The position numbers were made by a program, and so were the translations under genes. Shown here in pieces: positions 24,254-33,768 of a stretch of 64,000 nt of DNA (positions are counted from its first letter, which is position 1; each line of letters begins with the position of its first letter). The notes beneath the pieces were generated by a model. The model searched no databases. It was given only the letters and a program-made list of their open reading frames with translations, and was not told where the DNA came from. The DNA comes from Acidobacteriota bacterium (lineage in GTDB: Bacteria > Acidobacteriota > Terriglobia > Terriglobales > Acidobacteriaceae): positions 1 to 64,000 of the forward strand of contig JABCZH010000006.1 in assembly GCA_013289795.1 (NCBI GenBank), in the 5' to 3' direction.

Positions 24254-26113
24254 CTAGACCGAAGCGGGACGTGACGTTCCGAGCGCCTCCAGTACATCCA
24301 CCGCGGAACCGTAGCGGCCCTGAGGCGCGCTGATCTGGGCCCCCTGGGTCATTTCACGAATCGCGATCACCATTTCACGGGCAATGGCAATGCCTTCTTC
24401 GCGTGCGGCTTCAGGCGTCGGAGCGCGCGACATGCGCTCCAGAATGGAATCCGGCACCGAAACCCTCAGCTCATTCTTCATGAACTCGGCGTTGCGCACA
24501 CTTACCAGCGGCCAGATGCCGGCCACTACTGGAATGCGGCAGTGCTCAATGCGGCGCAAGAAGTTTTCCAGCAGGCTTAGATCAAACACGGGCTGGGTCA
24601 CGGCGTATTCGGCGCCGGCCTCGACCTTGTATTCGAAACGCCGGATTTCCTCGTCCATATTCGGCAGTCCGGGATTGGCGCCGACTCCGATGACGAATGA
24701 CGTGCCCTGGCCGAGCGGGTTGTTGCCAATGTCTACACCGCGATTCAGGTTGTGAACAATGTTCACTAGCCCGATGGCATCCACATCGAACACTGCCGTG
24801 GCGTCAGGATAGTTGCCCATCTTTGGGGGATCGCCAGTAATGCAAATCAGGTTGCGAAGCCCGGTCGCGGCCGCGCCCAGCAGGTCGGATTGAATGCACA
24901 ACACATTGCGATCGCGGCAGGTGTAGTGCAGGATAGTCTCGATGCCGACCTCCTGCTGAATGAGCAACGAAAGCGCCTGATTGCTCATACGGGCCGAAGC
25001 GCGCGGGCTGTCGGGAATATTGATGGCATCCACGCCCACCGACTTCAGGAAACGCGCACCTTCGACTTCCTTGCGAATGTCGGTGCCCTTTGGCGGAACG
25101 ATCTCGACCATGGTGACGAAGTCGCCCCCAGCCAGCTTTGCGCCCAGCCGGGAACGCTCAGCAATGGGCACAGCCGGAGCGGCGGCTGGTCCCGCTGGGC
25201 TTTTTGCGGGGGAGGGATTAACCCTGGCTCGAGCTTCACCTACGCGCAGCGCCGACTTCATGACGCGAATGTGGTCAGGCGTTGTCCCGCAGCAACCTCC
25301 CACCAGGCGAACTCCCGCAGCGGCGAATTTGCGGGCATAGCTCGCCATGTATTCCGGGGAGCAAAGATAAATGTTGCGGCCTTCCACCGAACGCGGGATG
25401 CCGGCGTTGGGTTGCGCTGCCAAAGGCAGGGAAGTCAGCGCTCGAATGCGCTCGATGCTGTCGAGCATCGCCACCGGGCCCACGCTGCAGTTGCATCCGA
25501 TGACATCCGCCCCCCAATCCGCCAGCCGGGGAGTGAAAGTTTCGGGAGTCGAACCATCCAGGCAGTTGGCGTCTTCGTCAATTGTGACCTGCGCCACGAC
25601 TGGAATCTTTGGATTGACATCGCGGACCGCGAGCATGGCTTGGTGCAGCTCTTCCAGATAGCCGAAGGTCTCGAGGATCAGCAAGTCCACTCCGCCCTCT
25701 ACCAGGGCCGCGATCTGATCGCGAAAAGCCGTGCGTGCTTCTTCGAAGGACGTCTTTCCCAGAGGCTCGATGCGAATCCCCAGCGGGCCTACGGAACCAG
25801 CAACCCAGACGTCGAAACTCTTGGCAGCCTCCCGCGCGATATGTGCGCCGGCCAAGTTAATGTCGCGGACGCGGTCAGCCAGACTGTGCCGGCCCAAACG
25901 GAAGGCGTTTGCGCCAAAGGTGTTGGTCTCAATGATTTCTGCGCCTGCCTGCAAGTACTCGCGATGGACCCCGCGAATCAACTCGGGCTGGGTCAAGTTC
26001 AGTTCGTCGTAGCAGCGATTAATGAAGATACCCTTGGCGTAGAGCAAGGTTCCCATCGCCCCGTCGCACAGGACGGGGGACTGTTTCATTCTCGCCAAGA
26101 GATCAGCAGCCAT
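24254..26113 (-). CDS. Bifunctional homocysteine S-methyltransferase / methylenetetrahydrofolate reductase
   Basis: A 619-residue fusion. Residues 1-290 are a BHMT/MetH-N-type homocysteine methyltransferase: CDGAMGTLLYAKG, ETNTFGAN, GCNCSVGP and GGCCGTTPDH, the last two supplying the zinc cysteines. A Pro/Ala linker (about 300-320) leads to a MetF-type TIM barrel with MVEIVPPKGTD, CRDRN, ICITGDPPKMG and PVFDL. It would couple 5-methyl-THF formation to methionine synthesis. The same fusion is known as YitJ in Bacillus. ATG at 26113. I looked for a SAM riboswitch upstream and saw none. Confidence 0.92.
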   Translation of the reverse strand: MAADLLARMKQSPVLCDGAMGTLLYAKGIFINRCYDELNLTQPELIRGVHREYLQAGAEIIETNTFGANAFRLGRHSLADRVRDINLAGAHIAREAAKSFDVWVAGSVGPLGIRIEPLGKTSFEEARTAFRDQIAALVEGGVDLLILETFGYLEELHQAMLAVRDVNPKIPVVAQVTIDEDANCLDGSTPETFTPRLADWGADVIGCNCSVGPVAMLDSIERIRALTSLPLAAQPNAGIPRSVEGRNIYLCSPEYMASYARKFAAAGVRLVGGCCGTTPDHIRVMKSALRVGEARARVNPSPAKSPAGPAAAPAVPIAERSRLGAKLAGGDFVTMVEIVPPKGTDIRKEVEGARFLKSVGVDAINIPDSPRASARMSNQALSLLIQQEVGIETILHYTCRDRNVLCIQSDLLGAAATGLRNLICITGDPPKMGNYPDATAVFDVDAIGLVNIVHNLNRGVDIGNNPLGQGTSFVIGVGANPGLPNMDEEIRRFEYKVEAGAEYAVTQPVFDLSLLENFLRRIEHCRIPVVAGIWPLVSVRNAEFMKNELRVSVPDSILERMSRAPTPEAAREEGIAIAREMVIAIREMTQGAQISAPQGRYGSAVDVLEALGTSRPASV

Positions 26114-26240
26114 GAGGTTTCAAAGTCTGACTTGAGAATACAAGATGAGTTCCAGTTTTGCATCTTGGGGCGGTGCCGGGGGTGATTCGCCGGCCCGCGG
26201 CCGGGGTGGCCCTCCGCAATCTTCGCCATCAAGGCTCTGC

Positions 26241-26246
26241 TATAAT
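26241..26246 (+). promoter_or_regulatory. Candidate -10 element for the lipoprotein propeller gene
   Basis: TATAAT in GCTATAAT, placing a start of transcription near 26253 and a leader of about 45 bases before the TTG start at 26300. Confidence 0.5.
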
Positions 26247-26299
26247 CCCGTTTCTTGCATCTAAATCTTTGTCCTTCATATTTTCTTGGAGTTCCAGGT

Positions 26300-27619
26300 T
26301 TGAAGAAAACCTTGATTGGTCTGGTGGTTCTGGTAGCCGCCAGTGTGACCATCGTCGCCTGCAGCGGCTACAACAACCCCTCCAGCGGCCAGCACCAAAG
26401 CGGGCTCAAATTCCGGGCCTTCGTTTCTAATCCCTTGTCTGGCGGCGGTGCGGTAGGGCTTCCGGCGATCAACATTGTTGATGCCACGCAGGATCTGCTT
26501 TCTCCTGCGACCATCAGTTTGTTGGGGATAGTGGCCCAGCCGGGGCTGATGGTGGTTTCTCCCGACCTCCGGTTCACTCTGGTGTTCAGTCCGCCAGGAA
26601 ACATCCTGGTGATCGACAATGCCACTGAAGCTGCTGCCAACGGTGTGCCAACGATTAACCTGCCGGGGTCGACCGAGAGCATTGCGGTTGCCAATAGCAG
26701 CACGATCGCATACGCTGCCGTGCCCAGCGCTGCTGTTCCCGGACAGGCCCCCGGTGCGGTGCTCGCCATGGACTTGACCAGGGGAACGGTAACAGCAACC
26801 ATTCCTGTACCGGCGGCGCATTACCTCGTGCTCAGCCCGGATGGAAGCCGCCTGTTAGTGTTTAGCGACAACTCAAATAACGTCACCGTGATTGCTACTG
26901 GTCTGATCGGCACCACCAGCGATCCCCGGCAGCCGGCAGGGGGGATTTGTTGCTTTGATCGTCCGGTGTGGGGCATTTTCGCCGACAGCGCCACCGCGTA
27001 CATTTTTGATTGTGGAGCGGAATGCCCGGGAGGCGTAACCGCTGGGATCACAACGTTCGATGTAGGCAGTCCCGCGCCCGGGCCGACCATTGCCTTGAGC
27101 GGCGCGACTTACGGATTGCTGAGCGGCGGCACGCTTTATGTAGCCGGAACCCCGCCACACACAGCTTGTGGCGGAGGCACGGCGGCCGCGACCTGCGGCA
27201 CACTGAACATCGTTGATGTGAACGGGATGAAAGTAATGAACCCCAAACCGATCCTCATCACCGACGGCTATCACAACCGCATGGCAATGGGGTCAAATGG
27301 CCAGTTGTTCATCGGAGCGCGCAGTTGCACCAGTATTAACGAGATCGGTGGTGAAGTGCGGGGCTGCTTGTCGATTTATGACAGCAGCACCTCGAAAGTG
27401 ACCGTTCCACCGCAGATCGGAGATGCCACCGGTATTGAACCCATCGCTGGACGCCACGTCGTCTATGTTTGCGAGGGCGGGGTACTCCAGGTCTTCGATA
27501 CCACGACGGATCAACTGCTTGTCCAAGTACCCCGTGCCATCGACGTTGTCGGATTCTCCATCGATGTGAAAGTTGTGGATCCACCACCGTCAACTTGCTC
27601 CATGGATTGTTCGCCCTAG
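26300..27619 (+). CDS. Lipoprotein with beta-propeller repeats
   Basis: A 439-residue protein. I choose TTG at 26300, which has GGAG upstream and opens directly into a lipoprotein signal (KKTLIGLVVLVAASVTIVAC, lipobox IVAC). An in-frame TTG at 26255 falls at the probable transcription start. The body shows YVTN-like blade fragments (LVLSPDGSRLLVFSDNSNNVTVI, YVCEGGVLQVFDT) and many cysteines (ICCFD, CGAECPGG, CSMDCSP), suggesting disulfides outside the cytoplasm. Function unknown; similar in kind to the propeller lipoprotein at 7814-8911. Confidence 0.75.
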   Translation: MKKTLIGLVVLVAASVTIVACSGYNNPSSGQHQSGLKFRAFVSNPLSGGGAVGLPAINIVDATQDLLSPATISLLGIVAQPGLMVVSPDLRFTLVFSPPGNILVIDNATEAAANGVPTINLPGSTESIAVANSSTIAYAAVPSAAVPGQAPGAVLAMDLTRGTVTATIPVPAAHYLVLSPDGSRLLVFSDNSNNVTVIATGLIGTTSDPRQPAGGICCFDRPVWGIFADSATAYIFDCGAECPGGVTAGITTFDVGSPAPGPTIALSGATYGLLSGGTLYVAGTPPHTACGGGTAAATCGTLNIVDVNGMKVMNPKPILITDGYHNRMAMGSNGQLFIGARSCTSINEIGGEVRGCLSIYDSSTSKVTVPPQIGDATGIEPIAGRHVVYVCEGGVLQVFDTTTDQLLVQVPRAIDVVGFSIDVKVVDPPPSTCSMDCSP

Positions 27620-27650
27620 GCGCGGGGCGGCAGGGAGACCAGTGCCACTG

Positions 27651-30188
27651 TTACTTCGTCCCCTCCATCACCAACTGATGTGCGCTCGCCTTCTGCACCG
27701 CGGGCGGGGAGAACGGCCATGCGAGGGTCGAGTTCTGGTACCAGGCCTGCCATTGATCCAAGTAGTACGGACTGAGGAAGTTTCCAGCCTCGCCAGTCAC
27801 CAGGTTCAACGTGGAGTGATCGAGATCGGCCAAGTCCACGGTCATGCGCTCGGAGGGGCCGTGATTTCGCGAGACGGCTTTCACAGTGAGTCCGCTGCCT
27901 GATTGCTCGCGCAGTCCGGGGCCGGTCCAGCGCCGCAGAAGAGGAATCTTACCCAGGATGGGATGCTGAATCTCCGCAGGATTGAAGGTGCCCCACTTCC
28001 AGGAATTCAGGTCAGCGGGAACATCGGGCGCTGTGACGGCGCTCTCGACTGCGGCAGTTTGCAATTCGTCATAGTTGGAATAACTGTCGGGAAGCCAGCG
28101 TTTGGGCTGGTGTTGCACCACGTTCTCCAGCCAGACAGTTTCCATCATCCAGTGGTAGCTCTTCCAGCTAAACGTGGACTTCGCCTGCTTCGGATCCGCC
28201 GGTGCCGGGCCCAGTTTCGGCTCCAGCAGCAATCGCACCAACTCTCTACGCCCGCGGACGGCAATGGTCGGGGCCGCCGAATCGGCGGTCATACGGCCAT
28301 CCCATTGCCGGAGGATTTCAGCCGCGGCCTTGGTACGGGTGGAGGGTTTTTGGGCGTGATCGATTGCATAGACAAACTTCTCGGCAAAAATGCGATCGAG
28401 ATCGGAATAGATGTCTGTCTGTAGTGCCAGCATGTCGGCGGCGGAAAACTTCTTGCCCGATTCCAATACTTTGTAGATGCGGGCTGAACGCCACGGAGCT
28501 TCCCACTGCGAACTGATCGAATAGGGATATTTGTCGGGCGAGATCCGGCTGTTGGCAGTGGCAATGACCCCCGACGGCGGATTGAAGACGCTGGGCAACT
28601 TGTCGAACGGGATGTAGCCGGTCCACTCGTGGGCGTCGTCGCTGCCATTTTCGGGCAGGGAGCCGTCGCCGGATGCGCGGATGGGAATCTTTCCTGTGGC
28701 GTGGTATCCGATGTTGCCGTCCGCGTCGGCGTACACGACGTTCTGACCGGGAGCGTCGAACTCGGCAAAGCCTCGCACAAACTGGTCCCAGTTTTGCGCT
28801 GAGTTCACGGCGAAGAAGGGATTGCGAATGCCGTCGTACAGAGTCCAGCGCAAGGCCAATTTACGAGTCTCACCGGGAACCAGCTCGGTGATGATCGGCC
28901 CATGCCGAGTAACCGACACGTCCAGCGCCACGTCCGGCTGGCCCTTTACATGAATGAGTTCATGACGGCGCTCGGGCGACTTCCATCCCTCGGGCGTGAG
29001 GTATTGGCCGTTTTCGTTGAAGGTCTCAACGTACACGTCCTCGATGGTCGGGCCCACGTTGGTGAATCCCCAGGCGACGCGCTGGTTGTGGCCTACGATC
29101 ACGTAGGGATAGCCCGGCAAGGTGACTCCGGCCACATCGAGATTTCCGCAGGCAGGATTTCCGCAGCGAAGATGGGCCTCGAACCAGAGATTGGGCATCT
29201 GGTGCCCGAGGTGCATGTCATTCGACAAGAGCGGTCTGCCTGAAACCGTGTGCGCGCCGGAGACCACCCAATTGTTGGAACCCAGTACCATCCCCCGATC
29301 GTCGAAGAAGTGATCGTCGAAGAAGTCTCCGACTTGATAATGGAGCCAGTCTTGCGCGGCGCGGTTTTGGTCCAGCTCTGGGAAAATTCGACCAGCCCTG
29401 GGATCAGGAGGGTTTTCCAAAGCCAGTTTCGCCACGGAACTGTCCGCATCGGAATCGTCATCGGTATTTTGCTCGAGCGAGGGACGAGCCACCGTAGGAC
29501 GCCGGTCGCGCCATGAGGAATTCACATACAGGTCGGAGGTCAGGTCCGGGCCCAGCTTGGCCAGAACCTTTTCGCGCACGAGCGCTTGCCGCGGACTGGT
29601 GCTGAGCTCTTGCACCATGTAAGCGCCGATCAGCGCCGAGTCCTCCGGTGCCCACGGCTTCGGGGAGTAACGCAGAATGCGAAATTCAATTGGCAGCCGA
29701 GCGCGATGAGTTTCGATAAAAGCGTTCACCCCGCGGGCGTAGGCTGCAAGGTGCGAGCGATTGTCCACGGAAGCGGTCTCGATAGTCTTTCGGGCAGAGA
29801 TTCTCAATCCCAGAATTCTCTGCTGGCGATCGTGCTCAAGTTGGTCGGGACCAACCACCTCGGCCAGTTCTCCCGCCGCGTATCGCCGCATTCCGTCCAT
29901 CTGGAACAAGCGGTCCTGGGCGGTCACATAGCCTTGCGTAAAGAAAAGGTCGTCTAGACTAGCGGCGTCAATCGTGGGAATGCCGTGATCGTCGCGCAAA
30001 ACCGTTACCGAGGCCGTGAGTCCGGGGACTTGCAGTCGGCCATCCAACTGCGGCAAAGCGGAGCGGGCAACGGAATAAAGCCATCCGAGAATCGTCAACA
30101 CCAACAGCAATAGCGCCCCGACCACGTAGAGGATTACTTGGGAAAACCGGGTACGGGGATGGGGTTCAATCAAGACGGGCGTGGCCAT
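27651..30188 (-). CDS. Penicillin acylase family protein (Ntn hydrolase)
   Basis: An 845-residue precursor. Residues 18-40 form a signal anchor. The alpha-chain region runs to about 303, and the Ntn nucleophile is S304 in VLGSNNWVVSG, where autocleavage between G303 and S304 would release the active Ser. Further conserved parts are SNDMHLG, GHNQRVAWGFTN (oxyanion region) and the ADADGNIGYHATGKIPIR block. Family members cleave penicillins, cephalosporins or N-acyl-homoserine lactones; which one cannot be told. An Asp-rich insert lies at about 242-250. ATG at 30188. Convergent with the propeller lipoprotein. Confidence 0.9.
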   Translation of the reverse strand: MATPVLIEPHPRTRFSQVILYVVGALLLLVLTILGWLYSVARSALPQLDGRLQVPGLTASVTVLRDDHGIPTIDAASLDDLFFTQGYVTAQDRLFQMDGMRRYAAGELAEVVGPDQLEHDRQQRILGLRISARKTIETASVDNRSHLAAYARGVNAFIETHRARLPIEFRILRYSPKPWAPEDSALIGAYMVQELSTSPRQALVREKVLAKLGPDLTSDLYVNSSWRDRRPTVARPSLEQNTDDDSDADSSVAKLALENPPDPRAGRIFPELDQNRAAQDWLHYQVGDFFDDHFFDDRGMVLGSNNWVVSGAHTVSGRPLLSNDMHLGHQMPNLWFEAHLRCGNPACGNLDVAGVTLPGYPYVIVGHNQRVAWGFTNVGPTIEDVYVETFNENGQYLTPEGWKSPERRHELIHVKGQPDVALDVSVTRHGPIITELVPGETRKLALRWTLYDGIRNPFFAVNSAQNWDQFVRGFAEFDAPGQNVVYADADGNIGYHATGKIPIRASGDGSLPENGSDDAHEWTGYIPFDKLPSVFNPPSGVIATANSRISPDKYPYSISSQWEAPWRSARIYKVLESGKKFSAADMLALQTDIYSDLDRIFAEKFVYAIDHAQKPSTRTKAAAEILRQWDGRMTADSAAPTIAVRGRRELVRLLLEPKLGPAPADPKQAKSTFSWKSYHWMMETVWLENVVQHQPKRWLPDSYSNYDELQTAAVESAVTAPDVPADLNSWKWGTFNPAEIQHPILGKIPLLRRWTGPGLREQSGSGLTVKAVSRNHGPSERMTVDLADLDHSTLNLVTGEAGNFLSPYYLDQWQAWYQNSTLAWPFSPPAVQKASAHQLVMEGTK

Positions 30189-30249
30189 GAAGTCTAGATT
30201 CTAGGGCTTGGCAGCAAAGGAAGACAATCGAGCTTAGGCTTCCGGGAGA

Positions 30250-30651
30250 TCATTTTGTCGCAATGGCTAGAACTTTTGCGAGCGCGTTCCCGGAGACATC
30301 CAATAGGCCGGAGTTGCCGCAGTTATCGATCCGAAGTCTGCCGCCCTCACGGTAAACAAAAACCAAGTACCGTTTCTTCATATCCATGGGGAATCTTCCC
30401 GAGCTATTTTCGCTAAACACAGTGAATGTTTCAGGAGGGTATCCCTTCAATACATGCAAGCTGCGCAACTTGTAGTCTGTTCCGGAAAAATCCTGTCCGT
30501 CTTTGCTCTGAGGGACCTCGCTTGCGGCTGTGACGACGGCGGTGAGAACGTATTCGGCGTTCGAGAATTCGTCTTTTACGGATGGGTGGCCGTTAACGCA
30601 GACCCCGGCGGCTAGCGTGGAAAAGAGCAAGACCGAGATTAGACGTTTCAT
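30250..30651 (-). CDS. Secreted hypothetical protein, possibly NTR/TIMP-like
   Basis: A 133-residue protein. ATG at 30651 starts a signal peptide (MKRLISVLLFSTLAAGVCVNG). The mature part has beta-rich blocks (YVLTAVVTAASEV, YKLRSLHVLKGYP, FTVFSEN, RYLVFVYREGGRLRIDNCGNSG). These recall the netrin/TIMP-like pattern of small bacterial exported proteins with a YLVF-x-G-x-L-x-C ending. That comparison is from memory of the pattern and is weak. No operon partner; divergent from the Fur gene. Confidence 0.65.
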   Translation of the reverse strand: MKRLISVLLFSTLAAGVCVNGHPSVKDEFSNAEYVLTAVVTAASEVPQSKDGQDFSGTDYKLRSLHVLKGYPPETFTVFSENSSGRFPMDMKKRYLVFVYREGGRLRIDNCGNSGLLDVSGNALAKVLAIATK

Positions 30652-30794
30652 GCCACTTCTTGCCTCGCTTCATCTCTATAATCCCACTGATTCTCTCGCT
30701 CGTACAGCGAAACCAGTTGGCGGCATTTCCTAAAGCCCAGTATCATGAATTTGCCCATCACCCAAGGCTGAACTTTCGGGGCTCGGCGCAACCC

Positions 30795-31292
30795 ATGCTG
30801 CAAAAGCGCATTGACGACCAACCCAGCATCTCGCGTGAGATGGTCCGCGAGGCGCAGCAGATTCTGCATCAGCACCTAAAAAAGGTGGGCCTGAAACATA
30901 CCGCGCAGCGCGACACCATTTTGCAAACGTTTATCGAGACACGTGACCACCTTTCCACCAACGAATTGCACCGGCTGGTGCAGAAGAAGGACGCACGCAT
31001 CGGTTTTACAACGGTCTACCGCACGCTCAAGCTGCTGGCGGAATGCGGACTGGCCAGCGAAGTCGCCTTCCACGACGGCATTGCCCGCTTCGAACATCAG
31101 TACAACCGACGCAGCCACCATCACATGGTGTGCACGGAATGTGGGGGTTCGGTGGAGTTCTTCTCGCCTGAAGTGGACCACCTGGAGCAGGAGATCGGAC
31201 GCAAGCATCACTACGCCACCACCCGGCATACTTTTCAGATCTACGGAGTGTGCGAAGATTGCCGGATGAAGCAGCCGCGCCAGTTGGTCTGA
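30795..31292 (+). CDS. Fur-family metal-responsive repressor
   Basis: A 165-residue regulator. A winged helix (LKKVGLKHTAQRDTILQTF, ARIGFTTVYRTLKLLAECGLA) is followed by the metal/dimer domain with FEHQYNRRSHHHMVCTECGG, ending in YGVCEDC. The CxxC pairs (CTEC, CEDC) form the structural zinc site and HHHMV carries regulatory-metal ligands. Whether it is Fur, Zur or PerR cannot be decided. I start at ATG 30795; ATG 30840 is also possible, and an earlier reading at 30660 is unlikely. The zinc-ribbon gene follows five bases after the stop. Confidence 0.87.
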   Translation: MLQKRIDDQPSISREMVREAQQILHQHLKKVGLKHTAQRDTILQTFIETRDHLSTNELHRLVQKKDARIGFTTVYRTLKLLAECGLASEVAFHDGIARFEHQYNRRSHHHMVCTECGGSVEFFSPEVDHLEQEIGRKHHYATTRHTFQIYGVCEDCRMKQPRQLV

Positions 31293-31297
31293 GAATC

Positions 31298-31747
31298 ATG
31301 CCTATTTCCTGCGTCCAATGCAGCGCTGAAATGCCCGATGGGGCACCGTTTTGCCCGGGCTGCGGCCGGAGGATGATCGACGTCCCCGGTGCTGTGGCCG
31401 GCGTCGGTTTGCGGAAAGAGAACATCGCCGGGGCTCTGGCCTACTTCACTTTCGTTCCAGCGCTTCTTTTCCTGGGAATCACGCCCTTCAAGCGCAACCA
31501 CTTTGTGCGCTTCCATTCTTTCCAATCCATCTATCTGCTGATTGCGGGAGTGCTAATCGCCCTGGTCATGAGGTTGGTGTTCCCGGTGCTCACGCTGATT
31601 CCCTGGCTGGGATACCTGCTAGCCTGGCTGGTAGTCCTTCTGAGTCTGCTGGCATGGGTACTGCTCTGGATGGTCGCGGTGGTCAAGGCTTTCCAGGGCG
31701 AGTTGTTCAAGCTGCCGGTTATTGGCGGTCTGGCTGAGAAAGCCTAG
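31298..31747 (+). CDS. Zinc-ribbon membrane protein (paralogue 1)
   Basis: A 149-residue protein. Residues 1-30 hold a zinc ribbon with two CxxC knuckles (CVQC, CPGC). After a short linker, four hydrophobic helices resemble DUF4870/Tic20-like proteins, with the signature RNHFVRFHSFQSIYLL and the C-terminal FQGELFKLPVIGGLAEKA. It lies just after the Fur gene, suggesting co-transcription, and before a clear paralogue. Function unknown. Confidence 0.8.
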   Translation: MPISCVQCSAEMPDGAPFCPGCGRRMIDVPGAVAGVGLRKENIAGALAYFTFVPALLFLGITPFKRNHFVRFHSFQSIYLLIAGVLIALVMRLVFPVLTLIPWLGYLLAWLVVLLSLLAWVLLWMVAVVKAFQGELFKLPVIGGLAEKA

Positions 31748-31832
31748 GGTCGCCGGCACTTTACGGGGGGCACTTTCTGTTATCATGCGCACGTCGTAAG
31801 GACGTGCAGTCGTTGGCGTGCGGAGGGGGCCC

Positions 31833-32285
31833 ATGGCGTTTTGCATAGCGTGTGGCGGTCAAGTACCGGCCGGAGCGAATGCATGTCCGGCATGTGGACG
31901 CGCCGTTGCGGGAGCGTCTGCAGCAGCTAGTTCCGCTCCAGCAACCGTCGGCGGGCTCACCGACAATATGGCGGGCGCGCTTGCCTACGTGACCATTATT
32001 CCGGCGATCGTGTTTCTCGTGATGGAGCCCTACAACCGGAATCGCTTCATCCGCTTCCATTCCTTCCAATGCATTATTGCCGCCGTTGCCTGGACGGCCT
32101 TGTGGATTGCGCTGGGTATAGTGGTTCATATCCCCTTTTTCGGGTGGCTGACCTTCCTGGTGTGGCCACTGGTTAGCCTGGCGGGCTTTGTCGTCTGGCT
32201 GATTCTGGTGCTGAAGGCGTATCAAGGCCAGAAGTTCAAGCTGCCGGTGATCGGTGACATCGCGGAGAAGCAGGCGAACGCGTAG
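31833..32285 (+). CDS. Zinc-ribbon membrane protein (paralogue 2)
   Basis: A 150-residue protein. ATG at 31833 follows GGAGGGGG. It has the same architecture as its upstream neighbour: N-terminal zinc ribbon (CIAC, CPAC), an Ala/Ser-rich linker, then four helices including RNRFIRFHSFQCIIAAV and the ending YQGQKFKLPVIGDIAEKQ. Conserved RFHSFQ and FKLPVIGxIAEK in both point to a tandem duplication. The two could form a heteromer. Function unknown. Confidence 0.82.
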   Translation: MAFCIACGGQVPAGANACPACGRAVAGASAAASSAPATVGGLTDNMAGALAYVTIIPAIVFLVMEPYNRNRFIRFHSFQCIIAAVAWTALWIALGIVVHIPFFGWLTFLVWPLVSLAGFVVWLILVLKAYQGQKFKLPVIGDIAEKQANA

Positions 32286-32365
32286 GCGTCGGCGTCTGCG
32301 CGAACCGGGATAATACGAACACGCGGAAGAGGCCACCGCAAACCTTGAAAGAAGAGTAGGGTGGC

Positions 32366-32713
32366 ATGAACAGTTCTGACCGAACGCCATACGCGTATGT
32401 CACGATCCAAGTTTACCCAACTGAGATCAGTGGCAGAACGGGCCCCGTTTTTGCATCGAGTTTCCGGTCGTGGCTGTTCAACTTCGGCGGCGAGTGTTGG
32501 GGTTGTTTTCTTTTCTTGGATGACATAGGCCCTTTGTATCCGGGCCAATGGTCTCGCGGCGTGCCCTTCGACTTCCTCGTTCCAGACCGGGCACCAGAGC
32601 TGAATGTTGGGATGAAGTTTTACCTCACTGAGGGCGAGCACCGGGTAGCCGAAGGAGAAGTCGAGAGAATTCCAACCGCGCGGACGAATCGAAGTAGCCC
32701 GCTGCCGAACTAG
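32366..32713 (+). CDS. Hypothetical protein, EF-Tu domain-3-like fold possible
   Basis: A 115-residue protein beginning at ATG 32366. No signal peptide or membrane segment is seen. The sequence is beta-rich and aromatic, with GGECWGCFLFLD in the middle. The C-terminal part, NVGMKFYLTEGEHRVAEGEVERI, resembles the last strands of EF-Tu domain 3. The resemblance is short and I would not assign a function. Spacing and codon use fit the neighbouring genes. Confidence 0.6.
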   Translation: MNSSDRTPYAYVTIQVYPTEISGRTGPVFASSFRSWLFNFGGECWGCFLFLDDIGPLYPGQWSRGVPFDFLVPDRAPELNVGMKFYLTEGEHRVAEGEVERIPTARTNRSSPLPN

Positions 32714-32793
32714 CTAACCCCTCCCGTTTGAGTTTTCCATTCTTCCCGGTTTTCCGGTAGTCTGTTTCACTTGGCTAAAAGAGGGAGGCGGGT

Positions 32794-33768
32794 TTGAAAG
32801 TTCGGGTGTTTTATCATGACAAGTGCTTTGACGGTGCGTCCTCTGCGGCGATTTTCTCCCGCTTCTACCGCGAACGGATCCGCAACAGCGTGGACTTCGT
32901 CTTCTCGGGGCTCCTGCATCGTGCAGGATCTCTATTTAATGAGAAGGACTTTGATGGCGACGAAAATGCCATCGTGGACTTCAAGTACTCCAGTTCACCG
33001 AAGATCACGTGGTGGTTTGATCATCATCAAAGCGCATTCCTGACCCCCGCCGACGCCGCCCATTTCGAGCAGGACCAGAGCAATCGCAAGTTTTACGATC
33101 CCGATTTCAAGTCCTGTACCAGCTTCATTGCCACCATCGCCCAGCAGCGCTTCGGTTTCGATCCCACTCCCGTAGCTGATCTAGTCCACTGGACCGACGT
33201 GATTGACGGCGCGCTATATGCCGATGCCCGTACCGCGGTCGAGATGAAGGCCCCGGCGATGAAGCTGACGATGATTATCGAATCCAACCAGAAGTATGAT
33301 TTCTTGCCGCGCTTGATTCCGTTGCTGGCCAGCGAGCCTCTGGGAGAAATCCTGGAAGAGCCCTTCGTGGCCTCGCTGTTGCCGCCGCTGCTGGAACGCC
33401 ATCAAAGATCGATCGCCATTCTTAGGGAGCGCACAGAGTTGAAGGACGGCACCCTCTTCTTCGATGTCACCGACCTGGACCTTGAGGGCTACAATAAATT
33501 CGTCCCCTACTACCTGCAGCCGGAGTCGATTTATAGCGTGGGCTTAAGTAAAAGTAGTTTTCGAGTGAAGGTTTCGGTGGGATCGAATCCCTGGGCGCCT
33601 TCGCCCCCGGTGGTCAATCTTGCCAAGGTTTGCGAGCGCTATGGCGGCGGCGGACACGCGCGGGTGGGCGCAATCTCGTTCGACGTAACCCAACAGGAAG
33701 CCGCGCGCCGGGCCGCGCAGGAAATTGTGACAGAGCTGCGGGCCGCAGTGCGAGGGCCCGGCAGGTGA
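32794..33768 (+). CDS. DHH/DHHA1-family phosphoesterase
   Basis: A 324-residue protein. Start is TTG at 32794 after GAGGGAGG. N-terminal VRVFYHDKCFDGASSAAIF corresponds to the first metal motif of DHH proteins, with Cys where many relatives have Pro-Asp. The signature WWFDHHQSAF follows near residue 75. The C-terminal DHHA1 part ends in RYGGGGHARVGAISF. Related enzymes cleave nano-RNA, pAp or cyclic dinucleotides; the substrate here is undecided. The downstream DUF2127 gene starts within its stop codon. Confidence 0.8.
   Translation: MKVRVFYHDKCFDGASSAAIFSRFYRERIRNSVDFVFSGLLHRAGSLFNEKDFDGDENAIVDFKYSSSPKITWWFDHHQSAFLTPADAAHFEQDQSNRKFYDPDFKSCTSFIATIAQQRFGFDPTPVADLVHWTDVIDGALYADARTAVEMKAPAMKLTMIIESNQKYDFLPRLIPLLASEPLGEILEEPFVASLLPPLLERHQRSIAILRERTELKDGTLFFDVTDLDLEGYNKFVPYYLQPESIYSVGLSKSSFRVKVSVGSNPWAPSPPVVNLAKVCERYGGGGHARVGAISFDVTQQEAARRAAQEIVTELRAAVRGPGR

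Noticed and set aside
24890-26185. 431-codon open frame antisense to the homocysteine methyltransferase/MTHFR gene
   Set aside because: Shadow frame; the sense strand encodes a full-length recognised enzyme.
26114-26254. Possible SAM or SAH riboswitch upstream of the methionine gene
   Set aside because: I looked for SAM-I, SAM-II and SAH aptamer cores on the minus strand and saw no matching conserved segments.
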